A stretch of DNA of 5,639 bases. It comes from Lachnospiraceae bacterium. Its GTDB lineage: Bacteria; Bacillota; Clostridia; Lachnospirales; Lachnospiraceae. A program made the position numbers and the translations under genes. Below the pieces are notes generated by a model. The model searched no databases, had not been told where the DNA came from, and saw only the letters and a list, made by a program, of their open reading frames with translations. Each line of letters begins with the position of its first letter. Position 1 is the first letter of the stretch. The DNA is taken from positions 1 through 5,639 of the forward strand of contig JAGAEH010000086.1 in the NCBI GenBank assembly GCA_017613225.1, in the 5' to 3' direction. Below are positions 1 to 4,579 of the stretch, one piece after another.

Positions 1-281
1 AGCGGAAAGCCCAAAATCAGCAGGGCGATCTCCCAGCCGCGCATGCCTCGCTTCGGCATGACTTTTTTCTTTACGATCCTGGTAAAGGGCGTATCCCCGA
101 TGATCTGCTCGATCACGTCCTCCACCGGTCCGATCTGGGCCACGGCTTCCTCTTCCGATAGGCCCTCTTCCATCCGGTCATCGATCATTTCGCTGTAAAA
201 ACCGATCCGTTCTTCTATGTCTTCCTGCGGCAGGCCTGCCAGCCCGTTCCGCAATGCGGCTAAAAATTCCTGTTTACTCAT
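1..281 (-). CDS. DUF1700/HAAS family membrane protein, N-terminal part (runs off left edge)
   Basis: The visible 93 codons begin MSKQEFLAALRNGLAGLP and continue with an acidic, helical stretch (about residues 18-55, including EEGLSEEEAVAQIG and VEDVIEQIIG). A basic patch KKKVMPKRG follows, then the start of a hydrophobic segment (WEIALLILGFP) at the window edge. This is the usual order of the DUF1700/HAAS family: a small N-terminal alpha-helical domain followed by transmembrane helices. Members normally sit directly after a padR gene and are thought to work with it in envelope-related sensing; that role is family knowledge, not shown here. The start at 281 is supported by GAGGGG inside the end of padR. 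Only 5 bases separate the padR stop from this ATG, so translation is probably coupled. The C-terminus, including most membrane helices, lies outside the window. Confidence 0.85.
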   Translation of the reverse strand, partial: MSKQEFLAALRNGLAGLPQEDIEERIGFYSEMIDDRMEEGLSEEEAVAQIGPVEDVIEQIIGDTPFTRIVKKKVMPKRGMRGWEIALLILGFP

Positions 282-286
282 GTTCG

Positions 287-595
287 TTACCCCTCTTTGA
301 TCACAAATTGATAAATGGAGTTTACTTCCTTCCATTCTTCTTTAAAGTCCTCGATCCTCTTCAGCCCCGGTCCGGTAATGTGGTAGTATTTTCGGAGCCT
401 GCCGCCGTGCTCCGCCGTTCGGACCGTTAGCATGTTCGCCAGTTCCAGGCGCTTGAGGATGGTATACAGCGTGGATTCGGAGAGCTCCACGTACGGCTTC
501 AGGTCCTTGATGATCTTATAGCCGTAGGAGTCTTCGTTTTTAATGGCCGCCAGCACGCAGACGTCCAAGAGACCGCGCTTCAGCTGAATGTCCAT
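287..595 (-). CDS. PadR family transcriptional regulator
   Basis: This 102-residue protein is a small PadR-type winged-helix repressor, the usual size of the short PadR subfamily. The N-terminal helix (residues 1-20, MDIQLKRGLLDVCVLAAIK) is followed by the hallmark SYGYKIIKDL at 23-32. The recognition helix region is SESTLYTILKRLELANML (39-56), and the wing is GGRLRKYYHIT (64-74). The acidic C-terminal helix (about 78-100) would dimerise. PadR proteins bind palindromic operators, often their own, and lose binding on sensing a ligand or partner. The start ATG at 595 has AGGAGG at 602-607 with six bases of spacing. The gene is first in an operon with the DUF1700/HAAS gene, 5 bases downstream, a very common Bacillota pair. 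A promoter and palindromes lie just upstream. The signal it senses cannot be read from the sequence. Confidence 0.92.
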   Translation of the reverse strand: MDIQLKRGLLDVCVLAAIKNEDSYGYKIIKDLKPYVELSESTLYTILKRLELANMLTVRTAEHGGRLRKYYHITGPGLKRIEDFKEEWKEVNSIYQFVIKEG

Positions 596-623
596 GTCAT
601 ACCTCCTGTTGCGTTATACATCT

Positions 624-647
624 TGTAGCGAGATACATCGTATCACG
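624..647. promoter_or_regulatory. Candidate PadR operator overlapping the -10 box and transcript start
   Basis: Two overlapping inverted repeats sit on the padR promoter. The first is GATAC-ATC-GTATC at 632-644, which extends to a 19-bp imperfect palindrome with CG ends at 629-647. The second is TGTA-N6-TACA at 624-637. An ATACAT direct repeat also occurs at 616-621 and 633-638. A dimer bound here would block RNA polymerase, so autorepression by PadR is the natural inference. Binding is not demonstrated, and which of the two palindromes is the real site is unclear. Confidence 0.5.
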
Positions 648-665
648 AAGTATAATAGGTGTCAA
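637..665 (-). promoter_or_regulatory. Sigma-A-type promoter of the padR operon
   Basis: On the minus strand, TTGACA (665-660) is followed after exactly 17 bases by TACGAT (642-637). This is a perfect -35 box and a 4/6 -10 box at ideal spacing. The expected transcript start is near 630, giving a leader of about 35 bases that contains the AGGAGG of padR (602-607). Confidence 0.75.
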
Positions 666-688
666 GCATTTTTTTTAAAGATTTTTCA

Positions 689-869
689 ACTGCGCTGCGC
701 TTCGTTCAAAATGGCAGCGGGGCACTGGCCACTGCGCTCCGCTAAGAAAGACAGCGGGGCATTGGCACTGAACTGCCTTCAGAAAGACAAAAGGCCACTG
801 CGCACTGCGTCCAGAATGGCAAAAAGGCGTTGGCGGTCGCTGCATCCAAAATGACAAGGGGGCATTGGC
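689..869. repeat. Cluster of five degenerate tandem repeat copies
   Basis: Five imperfect units follow each other at about 689-730, 731-766, 767-796, 797-834 and 835-869. On the plus strand each runs roughly ACTGCGCTNCG..., then A-rich AGAAWGRCA, then GGGGCATTGGC. Read on the minus strand, the units begin GTCATTTTGG, GCCATTCTGG, GTCTTTCTGA, GTCTTTCTTA and GCCATTTTGA. These resemble the GTCATCCTGAGCG core of the crisp array at 2911-3165, so this is probably an older, decayed cluster of the same repeat class. Short open frames across it are compositional artefacts. Confidence 0.6.
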
Positions 870-875
870 GGATCC

Positions 876-1177
876 TGTCGGCTTTTTTATCGAGTTCTTA
901 GATATTTAGCCGACCAACAGCAGTTTTGGAACTGTTCCGCAAAGGGAGCAGGCACCTTCTGTCGGCTTTTTTTGTCAAAACATTAAATCGCAGCCTACAT
1001 AAAACCCGAAGAAACTGATCAAATCTCTTTTGGAAGTGGGCGGGCATAAAAATATGTCGGCTATTTTCTCATCTGTTGGAGAAAATAGCCGACACACCTC
1101 TTTCTTTTTGCAGATCCGTTTAGAAAATGAGCGGTAATGTCGGCTAAAACTGCCAGTTACTGTCTTTTTAGCCGACA
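876..1177. repeat. Array of four 40-bp inverted-repeat elements, TGTCGGCT-N24-AGCCGACA
   Basis: Four elements have the same geometry: 876-915, 960-999, 1055-1094 and 1138-1177. Each is 40 bp with 8-base terminal arms TGTCGGCT and AGCCGACA. The first has one terminal mismatch (AGCCGACC) and the second one internal mismatch (AGCCTACA). The 24-base cores differ in sequence; in the third and fourth elements they extend the stem. Arms lengthen to 16 paired bases in the third and 13 in the fourth (counting one extra pair, 1137-1178). Spacers are 44, 55 and 43 bases and are not similar to each other. The array lies downstream of the permease operon and upstream of the padR promoter. Function is unknown; REP-like repeats, clustered terminators, protein-binding sites or small hairpin RNAs are all possible. 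Confidence 0.7.
1055..1094. terminator. Strong stem-loop, candidate bidirectional terminator for the permease operon
   Basis: TGTCGGCTATTTTCTC (1055-1070) pairs perfectly with 1079-1094, giving a 16-bp stem and an 8-base loop. On the minus strand the stem is followed by TATTTTTATG. On the plus strand it is followed by a pyrimidine-rich run ending CTTTTTG. It is the best intrinsic terminator candidate downstream of the minus-strand permease genes, although about 300 bases from their last stop codon. It is also the third member of the 40-bp element array, so termination may be secondary. Confidence 0.45.
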
Positions 1178-1188
1178 TCCCCCTTCTT

Positions 1189-1316
1189 GACAAGGGTTTG
1201 GGACCGGGCAATACAGAATTCGAGCAGCTGCCCCCTGCATCAGTATGGCCTCTGCCTACAGCACCCTTTCCTGGACATGGGTTTGGGACCGAGCAATGCG
1301 GAATTCGAGCAGCTGC
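1189..1316. repeat. 43-bp direct repeat (1189-1231 and 1274-1316)
   Basis: Two copies starting GACAWGGGTTTGGGACCG and ending GAATTCGAGCAGCTGC match at 39 of 43 positions and are offset by 85 bases. The intervening 42 bases are not repeated as a block. Bases next to each copy (CATCCCCCTTCTTG before the first, CTACAGCACCCTTTCCTG before the second) resemble the 3' end of the permease partner gene at 1390-1423. The repeats may therefore derive from duplications of that gene end. No coding function is apparent. Confidence 0.7.
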
Positions 1317-1352
1317 TTATGTTTTCTCCGTTCCGCGAAGAAAACAAGCAGC
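1312..1352. other. Stem-loop just downstream of the permease operon
   Basis: GCTGCTT (1312-1318) and GTTTTCT (1321-1327), separated by a two-base bulge, pair with AGAAAAC (1339-1345) and AAGCAGC (1346-1352). This gives 14 base pairs around an 11-base loop. It lies 38 bases past the stop codon of the minus-strand gene ending at 1390, where a terminator or 3' stabilising hairpin would be expected. There is no T run after it on either strand, so it is not a classical intrinsic terminator. Confidence 0.45.
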
Positions 1353-1389
1353 CATACCGACCGCTTTTGCCGGTTTAATAAGCCCTGTT

Positions 1390-2055
1390 CTACAGCATCC
1401 CCTTCTTGTACATGATCCGGGACACGGCCAGGGTAAAGAGCACTCCCACCGGCACCATGATCCCCACGGTCCCAGCGTTCAGGGCGGGCACAAAGATGAA
1501 CAGCACCAGCATCAGGAGCACCGGCGCGATGGAGATCTTCCAGTTCTTGGAGATGAACACCACGCCCAGGGCGCCGAACAGGGCCGGCAGGATCTGGGAG
1601 AATGCAGGCTCCAGCACCGGCGCGTTCAGCAGCGGCGTCAGCGGGCGGATCAGGATCACGCCGATGATGATGATCACCGTGGTGACGATGCTGGAAACAG
1701 CAATGGCGATGGTGGAAACGATCTCGCCCTCCTCCGAACTGGCCTTCACCTCCGCCTGCTCCAGGGCGTTGATGGCCACGGGGAGCTTCAGATTGGAAAT
1801 GTTGCCCGTCACAAAGGAAAGGTAGGAGCCGCCGGCGCCCAGCATAGGGATGAAGGTGAATGTCTCCACCACGGCCACCGCCCAGTACATGGGGGCCGTG
1901 GCGATCACGCCCATCCAAAAGCCGTGCCAGTCCGGGGCCGCCCCGAAGATCAGCCCCACTGCCAGGGGGAACAGCAGCAGGACCACCGTCATGGAGAGGT
2001 TCCATATCCTGCCGCAGCGATGCACGCTGTCCATGTAACTCATGTTCTTGTTCAC
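1390..2055 (-). CDS. Multi-pass membrane protein, putative permease subunit paired with DUF5058 protein
   Basis: This 221-residue, strongly hydrophobic protein has about five or six predicted membrane segments: roughly residues 18-38, 46-68, 112-137, 152-168, 173-191 and 195-213. A central segment, GAGGSYLSFVTGNISNLKLP (73-92), is glycine-rich and polar and may be a re-entrant or substrate-contacting loop. It precedes a charged loop (about 98-111). I do not recognise a named family with certainty. Its position 15 bases after the DUF5058 gene, similar size and related ETx...GAxG...ISNL motif suggest a partner subunit of a two-protein transporter, which is an inference. The GTG start at 2055 is chosen because GGGAGGG lies six bases upstream; an in-frame ATG at 2043 is too far from it. 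The stop is TAG at 1392-1390. Confidence 0.8.
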   Translation of the reverse strand: MNKNMSYMDSVHRCGRIWNLSMTVVLLLFPLAVGLIFGAAPDWHGFWMGVIATAPMYWAVAVVETFTFIPMLGAGGSYLSFVTGNISNLKLPVAINALEQAEVKASSEEGEIVSTIAIAVSSIVTTVIIIIGVILIRPLTPLLNAPVLEPAFSQILPALFGALGVVFISKNWKISIAPVLLMLVLFIFVPALNAGTVGIMVPVGVLFTLAVSRIMYKKGML

Positions 2056-2070
2056 GTCCGTCCCTCCCTT

Positions 2071-2808
2071 CTACGAAAGCATCGCCGTGATGGGAATGGC
2101 GCTGGCCATCCCCAAGATCAGGCTGATGGGCAGAGCATAGTCGGCGATCCACCGCCAGCCCAGCCGCTTTTTCACCAGGCCGCACAGCACCATGATGATG
2201 GCCGAAACGAACATCACCAGCACCGGAATCAGGCCCCGGAGATCGCCGGAAAAGACACCCAGAAAGTCACAGAACACATAGCCCAGAAAGGCGGAGATCA
2301 TACCGATGAACATGGCGTTGGTGAAGATCTCGCCCCACTTTTTGTCCCGGCCTTCCATGCTGATCATGCCCCCCAGCAGGCGCTTGCAGACTACGGGCAC
2401 CAGCCAGATCCCCAGCATGATGCTCACCGTCATCACGCCGGCCACGGTGATGTACTGGCTGGCCGTCAGATTGCTTACCTGGCCGAACACCAGGCCCATG
2501 GCGCCTTCCGCGTTGGAGGCCGCGATGGTCTCGTAGGAAAGGGAGCCCACCACCGAAAGCCGCAGCCAGGGCAGGGGCAGTCCCAGGTCCTTGGAAAGGG
2601 TGATGACGCTGATCACGATGGCCACCGCCGGGGCGATGGTGAACACCGCCGCCGTGGAGGCGATCTTCTTCAGCTTCTCCTTCGGCATGCCGATCTCCCG
2701 CCCCCGTTTCCAGGCCTTCACCAAAAAGAACACCGACTGTCCCAGCACGGCGGCCACGATGACCCCCACCAGCAGGAACAGGATCGGGCTGTTGATATTA
2801 AAGTCCAT
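2071..2808 (-). CDS. DUF5058 family membrane protein, putative permease subunit
   Basis: The 245-residue protein begins MDFNINSPILFLLVG and has about six membrane segments: near 8-30, 50-71, 119-140, 164-186, 192-212 and 221-243. Between the second and third lies a conserved-looking stretch, WLRLSVVGSLSYETIAAS (81-98), followed by EGAMG (101-105) and GQVSNL (109-114). This layout matches my recollection of DUF5058, an uncharacterised integral membrane family. The start at 2808 is supported by GAGAGG about nine bases upstream. An in-frame ATG at 2988 would add 60 residues encoded by the interspersed repeat and is rejected. The gene is first in a minus-strand pair and is divergent from the M20 peptidase gene, so a role in moving that enzyme's substrate or product is a reasonable inference. 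No ATPase or binding protein is nearby, so secondary transport is more likely than ABC transport. Confidence 0.82.
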   Translation of the reverse strand: MDFNINSPILFLLVGVIVAAVLGQSVFFLVKAWKRGREIGMPKEKLKKIASTAAVFTIAPAVAIVISVITLSKDLGLPLPWLRLSVVGSLSYETIAASNAEGAMGLVFGQVSNLTASQYITVAGVMTVSIMLGIWLVPVVCKRLLGGMISMEGRDKKWGEIFTNAMFIGMISAFLGYVFCDFLGVFSGDLRGLIPVLVMFVSAIIMVLCGLVKKRLGWRWIADYALPISLILGMASAIPITAMLS

Positions 2809-2865
2809 GGAGTCTTCCTCTCTTTCGCAAATGATCCTCTTAAGCAAACGCAAAACTACGTTTTT

Positions 2866-2874
2866 ATCATAGCA
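2866..2874 (-). promoter_or_regulatory. Candidate extended -10 promoter of the DUF5058 operon
   Basis: On the minus strand TGC-TATGAT (2874-2866) is an extended -10 element with a 5/6 hexamer, followed by an A-rich stretch. It lies about 60 bases upstream of the DUF5058 start. No good -35 hexamer is seen at 16-18 bases, which is acceptable for an extended -10 promoter but keeps the call tentative. Confidence 0.4.
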
Positions 2875-2950
2875 TATCATGGAGCAAATACACAGCAAAG
2901 CCGCAAATATAATTGTCATCCTGAGCGAGCAAAGCGAGTCGAAGGATCCC

Positions 2951-2979
2951 TTGCATTGTCCCCGCTCGCCATTTATAAT
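2951..2979 (+). promoter_or_regulatory. Candidate promoter of the M20 peptidase gene, between two repeats
   Basis: TTGCAT (2951-2956) is followed after 17 bases by a perfect TATAAT (2974-2979) on the plus strand. The -35 box matches only three positions, but the -10 and spacing are ideal. Transcription would start near 2986, at the beginning of the second forward repeat. This gives a leader of about 195 bases made almost entirely of foldable repeat sequence. Confidence 0.5.
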
Positions 2980-3055
2980 AATTGTCATCCTGAGCGAGCG
3001 GAGCGAGTCGAAGGATCCTTCGGCTCCGTGCCTTCGGCACTCCGCTCAGGATGAC

Positions 3056-3165
3056 ACGTGGGCGGAAGGATCCTTCGACTTCGTGCCTTCGGCACTTCGC
3101 TCAGGATGACACGTGGGCGGAAAGATCCTTCGACTTCGTGCCTTCGGCACTCCGCTCAGGATGAC
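3056..3165 (+). repeat. Two tandem 55-bp units within the interspersed repeat array
   Basis: Units 3056-3110 and 3111-3165 both begin ACGTGGGCGGAA and end TCAGGATGAC. They differ at only two positions (3068 G versus 3123 A; 3097 T versus 3152 C). The near identity indicates a recent tandem duplication, in contrast to the decayed copies at 689-869. Each contains the GTGCC-TTC-GGCAC mini-hairpin. Confidence 0.85.
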
Positions 3166-3181
3166 ATAAAGGAGGACCATC

Positions 3182-4498
3182 ATGACCCGTTCCGAAGAAT
3201 ATGCAAATACCCTGTCCAAAATGATCCAGTGCGAGACCGTCTCCGTCCGCGATCAGGAGGATCTGAGCAAATTTGAAGCGTTCCACGAAGTGATCCGGGG
3301 GCTGTTCCCCAACGTCTTTGCGGCGATGACCGCGGAAGTCTTCCACGGCAGCCTGCTGCTGCGCTGGCCTGGTTCCGATCCCTCGCTGGAACCGGTGCTG
3401 TTCATGTCCCATCACGACGTGGTGGAGGCCAACGGCCCCTGGACCCACGAGCCGTTTTCCGGCGACATCGCCGACGGCAGAGTTTGGGGCCGCGGTACCC
3501 TCGATACCAAGGGGAACCTCTTTGCCATCCTCCAGTCCGCCGAAGAGCTGATCAAAGAAGGTTTCGTGCCGAAACGGGATCTGTACATTGAAAGCGCCTG
3601 CAACGAGGAAGTCTCCGGCGCCGGCGCGGCGGAGATCGCAAAAATCCTGCAAAAGCGCGGCATCCGCCTGTGGATGACCATGGACGAGGGCGGCATGATC
3701 CTGCACGACCCCATCGGCGGGGCCAACGGCACCTTCGCCATGATCGGCGTGGGCGAAAAGTGCGGCGTCAACCTGAAATTCACCGCCAGATCCAAGGGCG
3801 GACACGCCTCCACCCCCGGCAAGAACACCCCTCTGGTGCGGCTGGGCAAGTTCATGGCCGCCGCAGATTCCTCCCACATTTTCAAAGTGGAGATGGAGCC
3901 CGTGATCCACGAGATGTTCCGCCGCATGGCGCCTACCCTGAAAAAGCCGCTGAACAAACTGGCGGGAAACATCGGCAAAACAAAGATCCTGCTGGAAAAA
4001 GTGATGCCTTCCCTCTCTCCCACCGCCGCGGCAATGCTGCGCACCACCATCGCCTTCACCATGGCCGGCGGCTCCGACGGCGCCAACGTGCTGCCCCAGG
4101 AAGCCTGGATCATCGGCAACATGCGCTGCTCCCATCACCAGGGCAAAAAGGCCAGCATCGCGGCGATCACGAAACTGGCCAAAAAGTTCGATCTGAATGT
4201 GGAAGTCCTAAGCGCCCACCAGGAATCGCCCATCGCGGATTACAATTCCGAGCCCTTCAAGCTGGTGGAAAAGATCTGCGGCCGGATCTATCCGGACGTC
4301 ATCCCCACGCCCTATCTGATGACAGGCGCCAGCGACAGCCGCAGCTTCGCGAAGATCTGCGACAACGGCATCCGCTTCGCGCCGTTCATCATCGACAAGC
4401 AGCAGCTGGGGAGCATCCACGGCCTGGACGAAAACGTCGGCGTGGACACCCTGGAGCCCGCGGTAGACTTCTTCAAAGAGATGATGAAGGAGCTGTAA
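3182..4498 (+). CDS. M20 family metallopeptidase, PM20D1/carboxypeptidase S-like
   Basis: The 438-residue enzyme has the full set of M20 dinuclear-metal motifs: SHHDVV (H77, D79), GRGTLDTKG (bridging D108), ACNEEVSG (catalytic E142 and metal-binding E143), MDEGG (D168) and SIHGLDE (H413). The lid/dimerisation domain spans roughly 192-300 and includes GGHAS (H208). Sequence around GRGTLDTKG, RTTIAFTMAGGSDGANVLP, TGASDSR and the C-terminal HG motif resembles the PM20D1/carboxypeptidase S branch. That branch cleaves N-acyl amino acids or Gly-X dipeptides. There is no signal peptide or membrane anchor, so it should act in the cytoplasm, unlike secreted PM20D1. The start at 3182 follows AAAGGAGG (3168-3175) by six bases. 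It is divergent from the two-gene permease. The exact substrate cannot be decided from sequence. Confidence 0.93.
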   Translation: MTRSEEYANTLSKMIQCETVSVRDQEDLSKFEAFHEVIRGLFPNVFAAMTAEVFHGSLLLRWPGSDPSLEPVLFMSHHDVVEANGPWTHEPFSGDIADGRVWGRGTLDTKGNLFAILQSAEELIKEGFVPKRDLYIESACNEEVSGAGAAEIAKILQKRGIRLWMTMDEGGMILHDPIGGANGTFAMIGVGEKCGVNLKFTARSKGGHASTPGKNTPLVRLGKFMAAADSSHIFKVEMEPVIHEMFRRMAPTLKKPLNKLAGNIGKTKILLEKVMPSLSPTAAAMLRTTIAFTMAGGSDGANVLPQEAWIIGNMRCSHHQGKKASIAAITKLAKKFDLNVEVLSAHQESPIADYNSEPFKLVEKICGRIYPDVIPTPYLMTGASDSRSFAKICDNGIRFAPFIIDKQQLGSIHGLDENVGVDTLEPAVDFFKEMMKEL

Positions 4499-4528
4499 GG
4501 CTCCGTCATCGGAGGTGTTCCTATCCTG

Positions 4529-4560
4529 ATAATTGGAATAACACCCTTTATTCCAATTAT
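4529..4560. terminator. AT-rich palindrome between convergent genes, possible bidirectional terminator
   Basis: ATAATTGGAATAA (4529-4541) pairs perfectly with 4548-4560, giving a 13-bp stem with a six-base loop. It sits between the plus-strand M20 stop (4498) and the minus-strand STAS-like stop (4580), where a shared terminator would serve both genes. There is no T run and the stem is AT-rich, so it would be weak. A third copy of TTATTCCAATT follows at 4570-4580. A small hairpin, CTCCG-TCAT-CGGAG (4501-4514), precedes it directly after the M20 stop. Confidence 0.45.
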
Positions 4561-4579
4561 TGGGATTCATTATTCCAAT

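Larger units (their letters stand above)
2911..3165. repeat. Interspersed repeat array with core TGTCATCCTGAGCG
   Basis: Two forward copies (2911-2950 and 2980-3018) read AATTGTCATCCTGAGCGAGC, then an AAAG/GGAG variant, CGAGTCGAAGGATCC. Three reverse copies follow, ending in CGCTCAGGATGACA at about 3014-3056, 3056-3110 and 3111-3165. The second forward and first reverse copy form a long hairpin: 14 perfectly paired bases (2983-2996 with 3043-3056) enclosing the small stem GTGCC-TTC-GGCAC (3028-3040). The class is a familiar interspersed repeat type in Clostridia. It fills almost all of the divergent intergenic region and stops 16 bases before the M20 start codon. Confidence 0.85.

Noticed and set aside
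876..1177. CRISPR array
   Set aside because: The elements share only 8-base ends; the 24-base cores differ, spacers vary from 43 to 55 bases and no cas genes are visible. This is an inverted-repeat cluster, not direct identical repeats.
975..1211. Small 78-codon minus-strand protein across the hairpin array
   Set aside because: It is formed from inverted-repeat sequence, has no ribosome site, and its residues simply translate the palindromes.
1194..1316. tRNA or structured RNA suggested by GGGTTTGGGACCG and GAATTCGAGC
   Set aside because: No cloverleaf can be drawn from either copy of the direct repeat and there is no acceptor-stem pairing.
1256..2185. A 309-codon minus-strand frame overlapping both permease genes
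   Set aside because: It overlaps the permease partner and the end of the DUF5058 gene in another frame, is low-complexity (His/Gly/Arg-rich) and has no ribosome site; a shadow.
2809..2988. N-terminal extension of the DUF5058 protein to an ATG at 2988
   Set aside because: The extra 60 residues are encoded by the interspersed repeat and the predicted promoter; the start at 2808 has its own ribosome site and matches the membrane topology.
1198..3054. A 618-codon open frame on the plus strand, antisense to both permease genes
   Set aside because: Its product is extremely rich in His, Gln, Asp and Gly with no recognisable domain, as expected from the complement of GC-rich membrane protein codons. 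The minus strand has coherent membrane proteins with good ribosome sites.
3101..4138. Long minus-strand frame antisense to the M20 gene
   Set aside because: The plus-strand M20 frame has all catalytic motifs and a strong ribosome site; the antisense product shows no family features and starts in the middle of the gene.
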